Shown here: in pieces, positions 1 to 7,799 of the stretch | Layout of the letters: each line of letters begins with the position of its first letter | Numbering within the stretch: position 1 is the first letter of the stretch | Source: Bacillota bacterium | GTDB lineage: Bacteria > Bacillota > Clostridia > Oscillospirales > Oscillospiraceae | NCBI GenBank assembly: GCA_029007925.1 | Contig: JAQXIT010000109.1 | Coordinates: 1-55,907, forward strand | DNA: 55,907 bases | Reading direction: 5' to 3' | The notes under the pieces: model-generated | What the model saw: the letters and a program-made list of their open reading frames with translations, nothing else | What the model was told of the DNA's origin: nothing | The model's database searches: none | Position numbers and translations under genes: made by a program

Positions 1-432
1 CTCCAGATGGAAGATCCTGGCACTTTCTTCACTGAGTCCCATGCTGTCCCGGAGCATGCCGGTCAGCATCTGAGTCTCGGCGGATTCGGAAGCCTGTGTC
101 TCGCGGGTTCTGTCCCGCATAAACAGCAGCCGGAACAGCTCCGGCTCCTCCTTTGCAAAACCGATGTAGGCCATGCCGCTGGCCTTGTAGGGCGGATAAC
201 GGCCGGCAGCCATCTCCTGCCGGATCCGGGCTTGATAATATGCGTCCGCAGCGTGGATTACTTCCAGCTGCAGCTCCTCCATACTTTCAAACAGCCCGAA
301 CACCACCTTGGATGAGGAATTCAACTCCGCGCCCACGGCTCTGGCGGTAACGGCGCCGATACCCTCCCGCCGGGTCAGGTCCAGAGCGGCCAGAACGATC
401 TGCTCTCTGGTAAATCTGCATTTTGGCGGCAT
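1..432 (-). CDS. TetR/AcrR-family transcriptional regulator (3' end cut by window)
   Basis: The first 144 codons are present and the C-terminus lies outside the window. The N-terminus reads as a TetR helix-turn-helix: REQIVLAALDLTRREGI is followed by ARAVGAELNSSSKVVFGLF, where the recognition helix carries an unusual NSSSKVVF in place of the common S.GTLYYHF. The remainder is a helical ligand-binding region that includes a TetR_C-like stretch (EEPELFRLLFMRD). The ATG at 432 has the ribosome site GGAGAAA nearby. A near-consensus promoter (480-508) lies directly upstream, and a short inverted repeat (451-462) between the -10 element and the start suggests autoregulation. The family assignment is firm. 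The target and ligand are unknown, and no target gene is obvious on the visible side. Confidence 0.8.
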   Translation of the reverse strand, partial: MPPKCRFTREQIVLAALDLTRREGIGAVTARAVGAELNSSSKVVFGLFESMEELQLEVIHAADAYYQARIRQEMAAGRYPPYKASGMAYIGFAKEEPELFRLLFMRDRTRETQASESAETQMLTGMLRDSMGLSEESARIFHLE

Positions 433-449
433 ATGTGTTTCTCCTTTCC

Positions 450-465
450 GCAACATTTGTTGTGC
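450..465. promoter_or_regulatory. Candidate TetR operator (short inverted repeat)
   Basis: CAACA-TT-TGTTG at 451-462 is an inverted repeat with 5-bp arms. It is placed between the TetR promoter and its start codon, in the initial transcribed region, where autorepressor sites are common. This is inferred from position and symmetry only. Confidence 0.35.
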
Positions 466-479
466 ATCATCTGTTGCCT

Positions 480-508
480 ATTGTAGCGACAGCATTTGCA
501 ATTGTCAA
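480..508 (-). promoter_or_regulatory. Promoter of the TetR gene
   Basis: Reading the minus strand: TTGACA (508-503), a 17-base spacer, then TACAAT (485-480). It points at the TetR start at 432. Confidence 0.65.
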
Positions 509-519
509 CCCTCAGAAAC

Positions 520-548
520 AAAAAACGAAGCGGTACCTTCGTACCGCT
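520..548 (-). terminator. Intrinsic terminator of the metal-GTPase pair
   Basis: An 8-bp perfect stem (AGCGGTAC / GTACCGCT) with a CTTC loop is followed on the minus strand by CGTTTTTT. It lies just past the stop codon at 560. Confidence 0.8.
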
Positions 549-559
549 CCGCATTCGTA

Positions 560-1501
560 TTAAAAGGCCGCGACTTCCGGATCCGCTTTCTCTGCCGGTT
601 CCACCCTTCGGGCGGTGAGCACCGGCCCCAGCTCCCCCTGATACAGGGGATGCTTCTCGGCGGACACGGTGGCCTCCACCGTGACCCAGGATCTGGGCTC
701 CAGCTTGCCGGCACCCTCGTAGCGGCAGGGAACGCCGCAAAACTGGATGTCCTCCACGCAGCAGGTCATGACAAACCGGCCGGGGGCGAACATTCCGTTC
801 CGATCCCTGCGCAGCATGGCCACCTGCCCCTTGAACCGCACGGTCTTGTCCTGATACTTCCGGGGCTCCTCCGTCACATCCCGATACCACAATGCGTAGT
901 CCTCGTCCCGGATCTCCACAACGGGAGCGTTGATATCGAAGGGCAGCGGATCCTCCACATCGTCAAAGGCGGTGGTGCCGTCGGTGTAGTCGTATAGAAT
1001 GTCGATGCGCCGGTTGGCGGCTCTGGCAATCTTGTGGAAGGGCATGGTGTCCTCCCCCTTGGTGAGGCGGTTAAAAACCACCATCTGCGCGCCGGTCAGC
1101 TTGTCTATCACCAGATTACGCATATTGGCATTGTAGGCCATAAAGGTGGTGGAGTCCGCGAACATGACCTCCTGGGCAATGACCCACTCCTGGGGGAAAC
1201 GGGTGTAGAGATCTCCCACAAGCTGCATTCCGTTCAGTTCCGCCACAACCCGCTGCGCCCGGCATTTCTTTGCCAGATTCTGCAGTTCCTTGGTGGTAAC
1301 GGTTTGCTGATCCAGCACCGCAAGCTGGACGTTCTGATGGGGATAGGCGGAAAAATCGTATTCTTCCTCCCCTTCCTCAAACACCAGCAGCAGCGTCCGC
1401 TCACCGGCGTTGAAGCGGGGATCCTCCAGGGTCTCCTGAATAAACTTTGTCTTGCCGGAATCCAGAAATCCGGTAAAAGCATACACCGGGATCTGCTGCA
1501 T
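560..1501 (-). CDS. CobW-like P-loop GTPase fused to a YcgQ/DUF1980-like C-terminal domain
   Basis: 313 aa. The N-terminus has a P-loop GFLDSGKT (residues 11-18) and a truncated G3E-type GTPase domain. It lacks the CxCC metal motif of classical CobW proteins. The C-terminal third (from about residue 215) contains RFKGQVA followed by RFVMTCC and a GVPC motif. This pattern resembles the DUF1980/TIGR03943 (YcgQ) OB-like domain, in which an RF..tCC motif is conserved. The gene starts 2 bases after the stop of the His-rich CobW gene, so the two are surely co-transcribed. A role in handling a transition metal, probably zinc, is inferred from the partner gene and the vicinal cysteines. The exact reaction is unknown. 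Confidence 0.7.
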   Translation of the reverse strand: MQQIPVYAFTGFLDSGKTKFIQETLEDPRFNAGERTLLLVFEEGEEEYDFSAYPHQNVQLAVLDQQTVTTKELQNLAKKCRAQRVVAELNGMQLVGDLYTRFPQEWVIAQEVMFADSTTFMAYNANMRNLVIDKLTGAQMVVFNRLTKGEDTMPFHKIARAANRRIDILYDYTDGTTAFDDVEDPLPFDINAPVVEIRDEDYALWYRDVTEEPRKYQDKTVRFKGQVAMLRRDRNGMFAPGRFVMTCCVEDIQFCGVPCRYEGAGKLEPRSWVTVEATVSAEKHPLYQGELGPVLTARRVEPAEKADPEVAAF

Positions 1502-1503
1502 AA

Positions 1504-2700
1504 TTACACCCCAAACAGTGCGGCAACCGCCTTCTCATCCAGCTTGGAGCCGATGACGCAGAGCTTGCCGATAACCGCGGCGGAGCCGGTGCGAATGTCG
1601 TGCTCCTCGGGAACATAGTCGAAGTGGATCCAGCTTCCGTCGGCGCCAGGAAGGATGCCCTTGGCGCGCAGGATGGCGCCGTACTTTCCGGAATCCAGTT
1701 CCCGGAGGGCGTGGTTGATCTCATCCCGGGTGAACTTCCGGGTAGTCTCCGTACCCCAGGAGGTGAACACCTCGTCGGCATGATGGTGATGATGGTCATG
1801 GTGGTGACCGTGGCAGCAGTGATGGTCCTCCTCGTCCTCATCGTCGTCATGATGGTGGTGGCCGTGGCAGCAGTGATGGTCCTCCTCGTCCTCATCGTCG
1901 TCATGATGGTGATGACCGTGGCAGCAGTGATGGTCCTCCTCGTCCTCATCGTCGTCATGATGGTGATGGCCGTGGCAGCAGTGATGCTCCTCCTCGTCCT
2001 CATCGTCGTCATGATGGTGATGACCGTGGCAGCAGTGGTGCTCGTCCTCGTCCTCATCGTCATCCTCATGGGCATTCTCCAGCCTTGCCAGCTCGGCGGC
2101 CAGGGAAGCCTTGCCTTCCATGGCTTCCAGAAGCTGCGCGCCGGTAAGCTGCGGCCAGGGTGTGGTGACCAGCGCTGCCTGGGAATTATGCTCCCGGATC
2201 AGCGCAACGGCGGCATCCAGCTTGTCCTGCGGAATGGAATCGGTGCGGGAGAGGATGATGGTTGAGGCCGTCTCGATCTGATTGTTGTAGAACTCACCAA
2301 AGTTCTTCATATAGACCTTGACCTTGCCGGCGTCGGCCACCGCCACGGTGTGCCCCAGCGTCACATCCTCACCGGTGACCTTCTCCACGGCGGCGATGAC
2401 ATCGGACAGCTTGCCCACACCGGAGGGCTCGATCAGAATCCGCTCGGGCGCATACTCCGCGATGACCCGGGTCAGTGCTTTGCCAAAATCTCCCACCAGA
2501 CTGCAGCAGATGCAGCCGGAGTTCATCTCGGTGATGTTGATGCCGGCATCCTGCAGGAAACCGCCGTCGATACCGATCTCACCGAACTCATTTTCGATGA
2601 GCACCAGTTTTTCGCCCGTGTAGGCTTCCTGAATCATCTTCTTGATAAGCGTGGTCTTGCCGGCGCCCAGAAAGCCGGAATAAATGTCGATTTTTGTCAT
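1504..2700 (-). CDS. CobW/COG0523 family GTPase with histidine/cysteine repeat (probable zinc chaperone)
   Basis: 398 aa from the ATG at 2700. The ORF extends to a GTG at 2709, but AGAAGG lies 8 bases before the ATG. A G3E GTPase domain carries Walker A GFLGAGKT (residues 9-16) and the family's metal site GCICC (residues 62-66). Residues 211-307 are an insert with five copies of an 18-residue unit, HHCCHG + HHHH + an acidic run. The C-terminal CobW_C domain follows (VFTSWGTET... to the end). COG0523 proteins with CxCC and His-rich linkers are GTP-driven metallochaperones, many acting on zinc. The first gene of a two-gene operon. Confidence in the family is high; the metal is inferred. Confidence 0.9.
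   Translation of the reverse strand: MTKIDIYSGFLGAGKTTLIKKMIQEAYTGEKLVLIENEFGEIGIDGGFLQDAGINITEMNSGCICCSLVGDFGKALTRVIAEYAPERILIEPSGVGKLSDVIAAVEKVTGEDVTLGHTVAVADAGKVKVYMKNFGEFYNNQIETASTIILSRTDSIPQDKLDAAVALIREHNSQAALVTTPWPQLTGAQLLEAMEGKASLAAELARLENAHEDDDEDEDEHHCCHGHHHHDDDEDEEEHHCCHGHHHHDDDEDEEDHHCCHGHHHHDDDEDEEDHHCCHGHHHHDDDEDEEDHHCCHGHHHDHHHHHADEVFTSWGTETTRKFTRDEINHALRELDSGKYGAILRAKGILPGADGSWIHFDYVPEEHDIRTGSAAVIGKLCVIGSKLDEKAVAALFGV
1782..2040 (-). repeat. 54-bp coding minisatellite (His/Cys/acidic repeat)
   Basis: The units HHCCHG start at residues 221, 239, 257, 275 and 293 of the GTPase, an exact period of 18 codons (54 bp). Neighbouring units are nearly identical at DNA level, which points to recent slippage or unequal crossing-over and possible copy-number variation between strains. 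Confidence 0.9.
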
Positions 2701-2734
2701 GGTATACACCTTCTGTATGATTTTTATCTAAGGT

Positions 2735-2763
2735 ATTATACCACCATTTTCCCACAATGACAA
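2735..2763 (-). promoter_or_regulatory. Promoter of the metal-GTPase operon
   Basis: On the minus strand TTGTCA (2763-2758), a 17-base spacer and a perfect TATAAT (2740-2735). I see no convincing Zur/Fur box. Confidence 0.65.
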
Positions 2764-2876
2764 GTCAAATTTCCTTTGCCATTCCACGAAAATCAGACAC
2801 GTTCCCCTTGATTCCGTTGGTTGTTTGGGTTACTCTATACATTGGCAGACATTCCCCGGCTGCGACAAGTCTGCCC

Positions 2877-2910
2877 AACCGCCGTCCCGATCTCCCACGG
2901 GACGGCGGTT
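2877..2910. terminator. Strong hairpin after the SipL-like gene
   Basis: A perfect 12-bp GC-rich stem (AACCGCCGTCCC / GGGACGGCGGTT) with a 10-base loop, right after the stop at 2916. No U-tract follows on either strand, so it may be an mRNA 3'-end stabiliser or a terminator that needs a factor. Confidence 0.55.
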
Positions 2911-2915
2911 ATCTG

Positions 2916-4412
2916 TTACAGCACCGGAATCAGCAGAAGTCTCCCCCGCTCCGGCTCCTCCTCCAGGCCGTTGGCTGCCCGGATGGCATCCACTGTGGAG
3001 CCGCACTCTCTGGCGATGTCCCAGAGTCTGCAGTCTCCTGCCCGGCGCAATATCAGCGACGGTCTCGCCGGATCCGGCTCTTTCACCTCCCCAAGCTCCA
3101 GACAGGTCACCATGGGCAGCCCCTGCTCCGAGAAAACCGTCGATTCCAGCAGGCATTCCGCCGTCAGTTCCACCCCCTGAGGGGTCACGGACGCCTGTGG
3201 CTGCCCCGTCGGACGGACATAGGCATCCACCCGGTTCCCGGGATCCGAAGCAAAGGCGCAGCTTTTCTCGCAGCGCGCCGAAAGCCCCTGTATCGTTCCG
3301 GCATCGTCCCGGTAGAGAATCTGGAAATGCCCCGCCAAGGTCACCTCCGCCGTGTCTCCCTCCTGCCGCCGTACCGGCTGATCGGGATAGAAGCACACAT
3401 CCATGATTTTGCCGCCCTGCAGGTCCAAGGTTTGGGAAATGCGCAGCGGATCCTGCCTCTGATCCAGCCTCGCCGGCAGTTTCAGCTCCTGAGTTTCCGG
3501 TTTCACACTGCGCTGTGGACTGTAGGCATCCTCTACAATCTCCACCGCAGCCCGGTCATAGATCACATACTGAGCCGCCACGCCGCATTTGAGCTGCAGG
3601 TGCTGTTCCTCCCGGATCAGTTCCAACCCGGTCAGCATGGGGATGACCCAGGCGGTGGCGTTTGGCCCGTAGTCCCGATCCAGATCGGTATACTGAGAGA
3701 ATGGCACTTCGGTGTCCCAGCCGTGGATGGAGCCGTCGGCGGCGGCGTAAAGGATATGCACCGCGCACTGTCCCCGAAACACCAACCGCCCGGCCATTAC
3801 CTTCTGATCCGCGATCTGAGGCGTGACCTCATACCGCAGGATCTTCTCCATGTTTGGATAAGTACCGGGCAGTGTCAGCTCCTCGTCCACCTGAAACAGC
3901 TTCTCCCCGGCTTCCCGCGGAAGCTCCATGGGATAGCTGGACGAAAGGAGCTGCACATCCTCCGGCGGATTCTGAGCGGAATAGATCTCCGGCTCCACCG
4001 GTTCCAGCGCTTCTCCCAGCAGGCTGACGCAGGCTCGCACCATCAGCTTCCGGGCGGAGGTTCCCCGGGCATCCAGTGCTTTCAGCATCGGTGTGACGCA
4101 GATGAATCCGTCCCGCTGTGTTTCCGGAAAGTCCCATTTCAGTTGGAACGGAATCCAGGTTTCCACGCTCCGGGGCTCCGAACCATCCTCCGGCGCGTAG
4201 AGCGCCCAGGCCATCACCCCGCCGGAAACCGTCATGCCGCCGGTACGCCACTCCTTGCTTCGGATCAGCGTCTGTCCCCAGCAGCCCAGAACCCGGCCGA
4301 TGTCGGGTATTCCCTCCGGCAGGCGCACCTCCTGGGTCTGCTCCTGATTCTGCACCTGACAGGCCGCTTTGCGCAGGCACTGACAGGTGGTATTGCTGAA
4401 TTTGAATTCCAT
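2916..4412 (-). CDS. DUF3794 and LysM domain spore-morphogenesis protein (SipL-like)
   Basis: 498 aa from the ATG at 4412. AAGGAG lies 8 bases upstream, which is better than the GTG at 4421. Residues from about 150 to 430 carry DUF3794 (SPOCS) repeats, recognisable from KIMDVCFYPDQP-type strands. The last 45 residues form a LysM module (GDCRLWDIARECGSTVDAI, then ANGL and LLIPVL). This architecture matches SipL of clostridia, which binds the spore coat scaffold SpoIVA and helps coat assembly around the forespore. A SigE-like promoter sits upstream (4445-4473). The protein indicates a spore-former. The start of the N-terminal region, with several cysteines, is less conserved. Family call firm; orthology to C. 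difficile SipL is likely but not shown. Confidence 0.8.
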   Translation of the reverse strand: MEFKFSNTTCQCLRKAACQVQNQEQTQEVRLPEGIPDIGRVLGCWGQTLIRSKEWRTGGMTVSGGVMAWALYAPEDGSEPRSVETWIPFQLKWDFPETQRDGFICVTPMLKALDARGTSARKLMVRACVSLLGEALEPVEPEIYSAQNPPEDVQLLSSSYPMELPREAGEKLFQVDEELTLPGTYPNMEKILRYEVTPQIADQKVMAGRLVFRGQCAVHILYAAADGSIHGWDTEVPFSQYTDLDRDYGPNATAWVIPMLTGLELIREEQHLQLKCGVAAQYVIYDRAAVEIVEDAYSPQRSVKPETQELKLPARLDQRQDPLRISQTLDLQGGKIMDVCFYPDQPVRRQEGDTAEVTLAGHFQILYRDDAGTIQGLSARCEKSCAFASDPGNRVDAYVRPTGQPQASVTPQGVELTAECLLESTVFSEQGLPMVTCLELGEVKEPDPARPSLILRRAGDCRLWDIARECGSTVDAIRAANGLEEEPERGRLLLIPVL

Positions 4413-4444
4413 ACGGATCACTCCTTCTTCCGCTATGCTGGTTT

Positions 4445-4473
4445 ATTCTATTCGGCCGGGGACAAGTTTATGA
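4445..4473 (-). promoter_or_regulatory. Possible SigE-type sporulation promoter
   Basis: The minus strand shows tcATAAA, 14 bases, then AATAGAAT, compared with the SigE consensus kmATAtt-14-CATACAmT. A vegetative promoter with good spacing is absent. The site overlaps the end of the small membrane-protein gene. Fits a mother-cell spore gene, but the match is partial. Confidence 0.35.
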
Positions 4474-4476
4474 CAA

Positions 4477-4626
4477 CTATTTCTTGCCGGCGCACCAGAT
4501 ACCCAGCGCCATGATCCCGATGCCGATCAGGAAGCTGAAGAAACCCGATTCCAGCCACGTTCCAATCAGAAGCCCCAGGCCGAAGGTGATCAGAGCGCAG
4601 CCGCAAAGCTGATTCTTTCGGCACAT
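4477..4626 (-). CDS. Small 49-aa membrane protein
   Basis: The reading frame encodes a basic, Cys-containing N-terminus (MCRKNQLCGC), two hydrophobic glycine-rich helices separated by a short turn (TWLESGFF), and a basic tail ending AGKK. Proteins of this type are common and uncharacterised in clostridia. The start codon follows directly on the T-run of the upstream terminator (4627-4664). The only ribosome-site candidate is the G-run in the 3' arm of that terminator stem, about 10 bases before the ATG. It lies between the transpeptidase gene and the SipL-like gene, all on the minus strand. No function can be assigned. Confidence 0.6.
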   Translation of the reverse strand: MCRKNQLCGCALITFGLGLLIGTWLESGFFSFLIGIGIMALGIWCAGKK

Positions 4627-4664
4627 AAAAAAACACCCCCCGCACAAGTGTATGCGGAGGGCGT
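4627..4664 (-). terminator. Intrinsic terminator of the nfo-FHA-RodA-PBP operon
   Basis: A 12-bp stem with two G-U pairs (ACGCCCTCCGCA / TGCGGGGGGTGT), an 8-base loop and seven T on the minus strand. The T-run abuts the ATG of the 49-aa gene. Confidence 0.85.
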
Positions 4665-4685
4665 TTGAAATTGAACCGGAGCGGC

Positions 4686-6065
4686 TTATTCGGCGTCCAT
4701 GGCCTCCTTGCAGGCGGCAAGGACTTCCGACAGCACCGGAATGCAGGTCTTGCGGCCGGATTCTCCGTTTTCGATGGCAACGATGAACGCCAGCGGATAT
4801 TGTTCATCCGCCACGAACCCGGCGAACATGGCGTTGGGATTTTTCCCGCCGCCAACCTCAGCCGTGCCGGACTTGGCGCAGACCGTGAGACCGGGGAAAT
4901 TCTCGTCACCGTAATAGGATTCCACATTGTCCCGCATCATATCCCGCAAGGTGGCTGCGGTTTCGCTGGACATCAGCCGCCCTGTGGATACGCTTTGGGC
5001 GGTGTGAGTTTCCCAGCTTCCGCCGGAAATATGGGAGACGACATAGGGCTCCACGCCGGTACCGCCGTTGGCAATGGTACCCACGAAGGTCAGGAACCGG
5101 CAGGGATTGATCAGATCCTTGTGCTGGCCGATGGCGCTCCAGGCCACCATCACGTCCGCCTCCCCTGCTGCCTGAATGTTACCGGAAGCAGTGGTAATGC
5201 CGTCGAAGCTGAGACTTTCGGTGACGCCAAACTGCTGGGCGTACCGCTGCAGCACTTCGCCGCCAAGCTGCCCAGCAATCTGGGCAAATGCGCAGTTGCA
5301 GGAGTGCAGGAAGGCATCCCGGAAGGAGATCTCCCCATGGACGCCAAGGCAGGTCACCTTGTCGCCGGCGGCTTCGTCGTAGATCATTTCTCCCTCACAG
5401 ACAAAGGTCTGCTCCAGAATGTCGGGAATGGTCTCCAGCGCCGCAGCGGCGGTAACGATCTTGAAAATGGATCCCGGCGTATAAGCGGATTTCAGGAAAC
5501 GGTTCACATAGGCGCCGTCCCAGGCACCGGTCGTGTCGCCTGCAATATCCGGCAGGTTATCCGGGTCAAAAGTCGGTGTGGATATGGCGCAGAGGATCTC
5601 GCCGGTGCGGTAGTTGTACACGGCTACGGTACCCTTGTAATCGCCCATGGCCTTCAGTGCCGCCATCTGAACCCTGGCGGATAGGGTCAGCGTAATCTGA
5701 CCGCCGGTTTCGCCGTAGTCATACACGCCGCCGATGACATCGAAACCGGCCATCTGATCGGCATAGTGGGACAGGATGGGGGCACTGATGTTCCCCTGAC
5801 GGTCGCCCAGCCAGTGGATGATGGACTTGCGCAGCACCTCATTTTCGCAGTACACACGGCCGTCGGTGGTATCCAGCAGAAGGATGCCGTTCCGATCCGT
5901 AATCAGACCGGAACCGCTGCCGTCGTTGTACACATGGGGAGAGCCGGGCGACATGACCCATCCCTCCGAACAGACGAAGTATTCGCCCACGAAGAAAAGG
6001 GTGCCTCCCGCCAGGATCAGAATCAGAATCAGCAGGCTGGCCGCCCGCCCAACCACTCTATTCAT
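4686..6065 (-). CDS. Penicillin-binding protein transpeptidase (class B type)
   Basis: 459 aa from the ATG at 6065, with GGAGG upstream. One N-terminal membrane helix (residues about 7-28) anchors it; the rest is extracytoplasmic. All three active-site motifs are visible: SIFK (199-202, nucleophile Ser199), SCN (255-257) and KSGT (398-401). It cross-links peptidoglycan stem peptides. It is shorter than typical PBP2/FtsI because the N-terminal pedestal is reduced. The gene overlaps the end of the FHA-RodA gene by 8 bases, so the glycosyltransferase and transpeptidase are made together, the standard SEDS-bPBP pairing. Whether it serves elongation, division or sporulation cannot be told from sequence. 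Confidence 0.92.
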   Translation of the reverse strand: MNRVVGRAASLLILILILAGGTLFFVGEYFVCSEGWVMSPGSPHVYNDGSGSGLITDRNGILLLDTTDGRVYCENEVLRKSIIHWLGDRQGNISAPILSHYADQMAGFDVIGGVYDYGETGGQITLTLSARVQMAALKAMGDYKGTVAVYNYRTGEILCAISTPTFDPDNLPDIAGDTTGAWDGAYVNRFLKSAYTPGSIFKIVTAAAALETIPDILEQTFVCEGEMIYDEAAGDKVTCLGVHGEISFRDAFLHSCNCAFAQIAGQLGGEVLQRYAQQFGVTESLSFDGITTASGNIQAAGEADVMVAWSAIGQHKDLINPCRFLTFVGTIANGGTGVEPYVVSHISGGSWETHTAQSVSTGRLMSSETAATLRDMMRDNVESYYGDENFPGLTVCAKSGTAEVGGGKNPNAMFAGFVADEQYPLAFIVAIENGESGRKTCIPVLSEVLAACKEAMDAE

Positions 6066-7779
6066 CGTCGGGCCTCCCTTCCTTGGACTGCCGGACGGCA
6101 AAACTGGCATTCTGCCGGGTGTCCGCCGCCTTCACAAAGGCCAGCAGTCCCCAGACACCAATCATGCTGGAGCCGCCGTTGGAAACGAATGGGAAGGTCA
6201 CGCCGGTCAGGGGCAGCACATCCACGGTTCCCAGAGCATTGAAGATCGCCTGTACCAGCAGAATTCCCGCGGCGGTGCATCCGCCGATGGCGAAAAAGCT
6301 GCTGCGCTGCACCGCGGCGGAGCGCAGTGCGAAAATGCCCAACGCAAGGATGCAGACAATCAGCATCAGGCAGATCAGCAGCCCCCACTCCTCCGCCAGT
6401 GTGGCAAACACCACGTCGGAATCCGCGGCAAAGACGTTTTTCATCCAGCCCTTTCCGGCGCCCATGCCAAACAGGCCGCCGGAGGCGATGCACATCAGCG
6501 CCCGGGTCTGCTGATAGCCGGTGGTCAGCGGATTCTCCCAGATATGCCGCCACGAGGTAAAGCGCCGTAGGGCATGGGGTGCGATCTTCAGGGCAATGAC
6601 GCTGGCAAAACCCAGCGAAGTACAGGCCAGGGCGATGGTTCCCACACTGCCGGAGCGCATATAGGCAATCAGCAGAAAGGCTACAAAGAAAATCAGCGCC
6701 GTACCGAAATCATTCATCACCGCAAGGCAGGCGCAGATGGCCAGTGTATACGCGATGAACAAAATCAGATTTCGCTTATTGACCAGCCGTTCCATGGTGG
6801 ACGCGCCCACAAATACGAAGCAGACCTTGCTCAGCTCCGAAGGCTGGAAGGACATTCCTCCGATGATAAGCCAGTTTTTGGCGCCATGGTATTCCTTGCC
6901 GAACAGCAGCGTGAGGATCAGAAAGCCGATGCCCGCCGCTGCGGCGATATAGCGCACTTTTTTCGCCCGTTCCAGATCCCTCAGAGACCAACCAACCGCC
7001 AGAAACAGCGCCAGACCCATGACGATGGCGATGAGCTGCTTCACCGCTTCTCCGGGCTTCACCGCCGAAATGGCTGCCATACCCATGGTACACAGGAAAA
7101 ACGCGATGGCTTCCACCTCAAAGGACGGTTTTCGGATAAACAGATAGAAAATCAGCAGTGCCCACTGGCAAAGCGCAATGCCGCCGAAGCCCGTCAGCAC
7201 AGCGGTGCCGGATTCCGCCGGCGTGGTGAACAGATAGGCGATACAACACAGGCATTGAAACAGCGTCAGCAGCAGGACATTGGCGATACTGTTCAGCGGG
7301 CTGGTTGCCTTGGTGCGAAGCTGCGCCAGCTTGATCTCCTGCCGCCGGGAAATGGGCAGCAGGGTCATTTCCACACCGCCGATATCGATCACATCCTCCG
7401 GCTCCAGCGCGCAGATGGTCACCTTCTCCCCGTTGACCAGCACACCGCCCTTGGAGCCGGCATCGGAAATTGTCCAGCTTCCGTCGTCGTAGCGGGTCAG
7501 GACCGCGTGGTTCCGGGAGACGGTGGGAACATCGATGACCACATCGCTTCGCTTGCTCCGTCCGATAACGCTTTCCCAGTGAGAAATGGGCAGCCTCCGC
7601 CCGTCGGTCAGAACCAACCACGCCCAGATCTCCGGCTCCCTACGGAAAGTCAGCAGGGGCAGAATACAGCGAAACAGCAGCAGCCCCGCCAGAACGGGAG
7701 CGCCAAAGCGCAGGATCTGCCGGAACACGTTCACATAGGCGGGATCCGCCTGAGCGAACATGGCGATCAGCTTCTCCAT
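6058..7779 (-). CDS. FHA domain fused to a RodA/FtsW/SpoVE (SEDS) glycosyltransferase
   Basis: 573 aa. After one membrane helix, residues about 45-130 form a forkhead-associated domain (VIGRSKRSD, VSRNHAVL, GVLVNGE), which in known cases binds phosphothreonine. The remainder is a ten-helix SEDS protein (LIIGGMSFQPSEL, FGTALIFF, GGSSMI near the end) that polymerises lipid II into glycan. The FHA domain is on the N-terminal side and is separated by a helix-rich linker. The partner transpeptidase gene overlaps its 3' end. This suggests control of wall polymerisation by a Ser/Thr kinase such as PrkC; the kinase is not in the window. Confidence 0.92.
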   Translation of the reverse strand: MEKLIAMFAQADPAYVNVFRQILRFGAPVLAGLLLFRCILPLLTFRREPEIWAWLVLTDGRRLPISHWESVIGRSKRSDVVIDVPTVSRNHAVLTRYDDGSWTISDAGSKGGVLVNGEKVTICALEPEDVIDIGGVEMTLLPISRRQEIKLAQLRTKATSPLNSIANVLLLTLFQCLCCIAYLFTTPAESGTAVLTGFGGIALCQWALLIFYLFIRKPSFEVEAIAFFLCTMGMAAISAVKPGEAVKQLIAIVMGLALFLAVGWSLRDLERAKKVRYIAAAAGIGFLILTLLFGKEYHGAKNWLIIGGMSFQPSELSKVCFVFVGASTMERLVNKRNLILFIAYTLAICACLAVMNDFGTALIFFVAFLLIAYMRSGSVGTIALACTSLGFASVIALKIAPHALRRFTSWRHIWENPLTTGYQQTRALMCIASGGLFGMGAGKGWMKNVFAADSDVVFATLAEEWGLLICLMLIVCILALGIFALRSAAVQRSSFFAIGGCTAAGILLVQAIFNALGTVDVLPLTGVTFPFVSNGGSSMIGVWGLLAFVKAADTRQNASFAVRQSKEGRPDDE

Positions 7780-7799
7780 GGGGTTCCTCCTTCGTACAA

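Noticed and set aside
1782-2040. Regular repeats suggestive of a CRISPR array
   Set aside because: The 54-bp units are contiguous, without variable spacers, and lie in frame in the metal GTPase gene, encoding the His/Cys repeat.
2757-4514. Plus-strand ORF of 585 codons opposite the SipL-like gene
   Set aside because: No ribosome site or family, and Pro/Arg/His-rich composition as expected for an antisense shadow.
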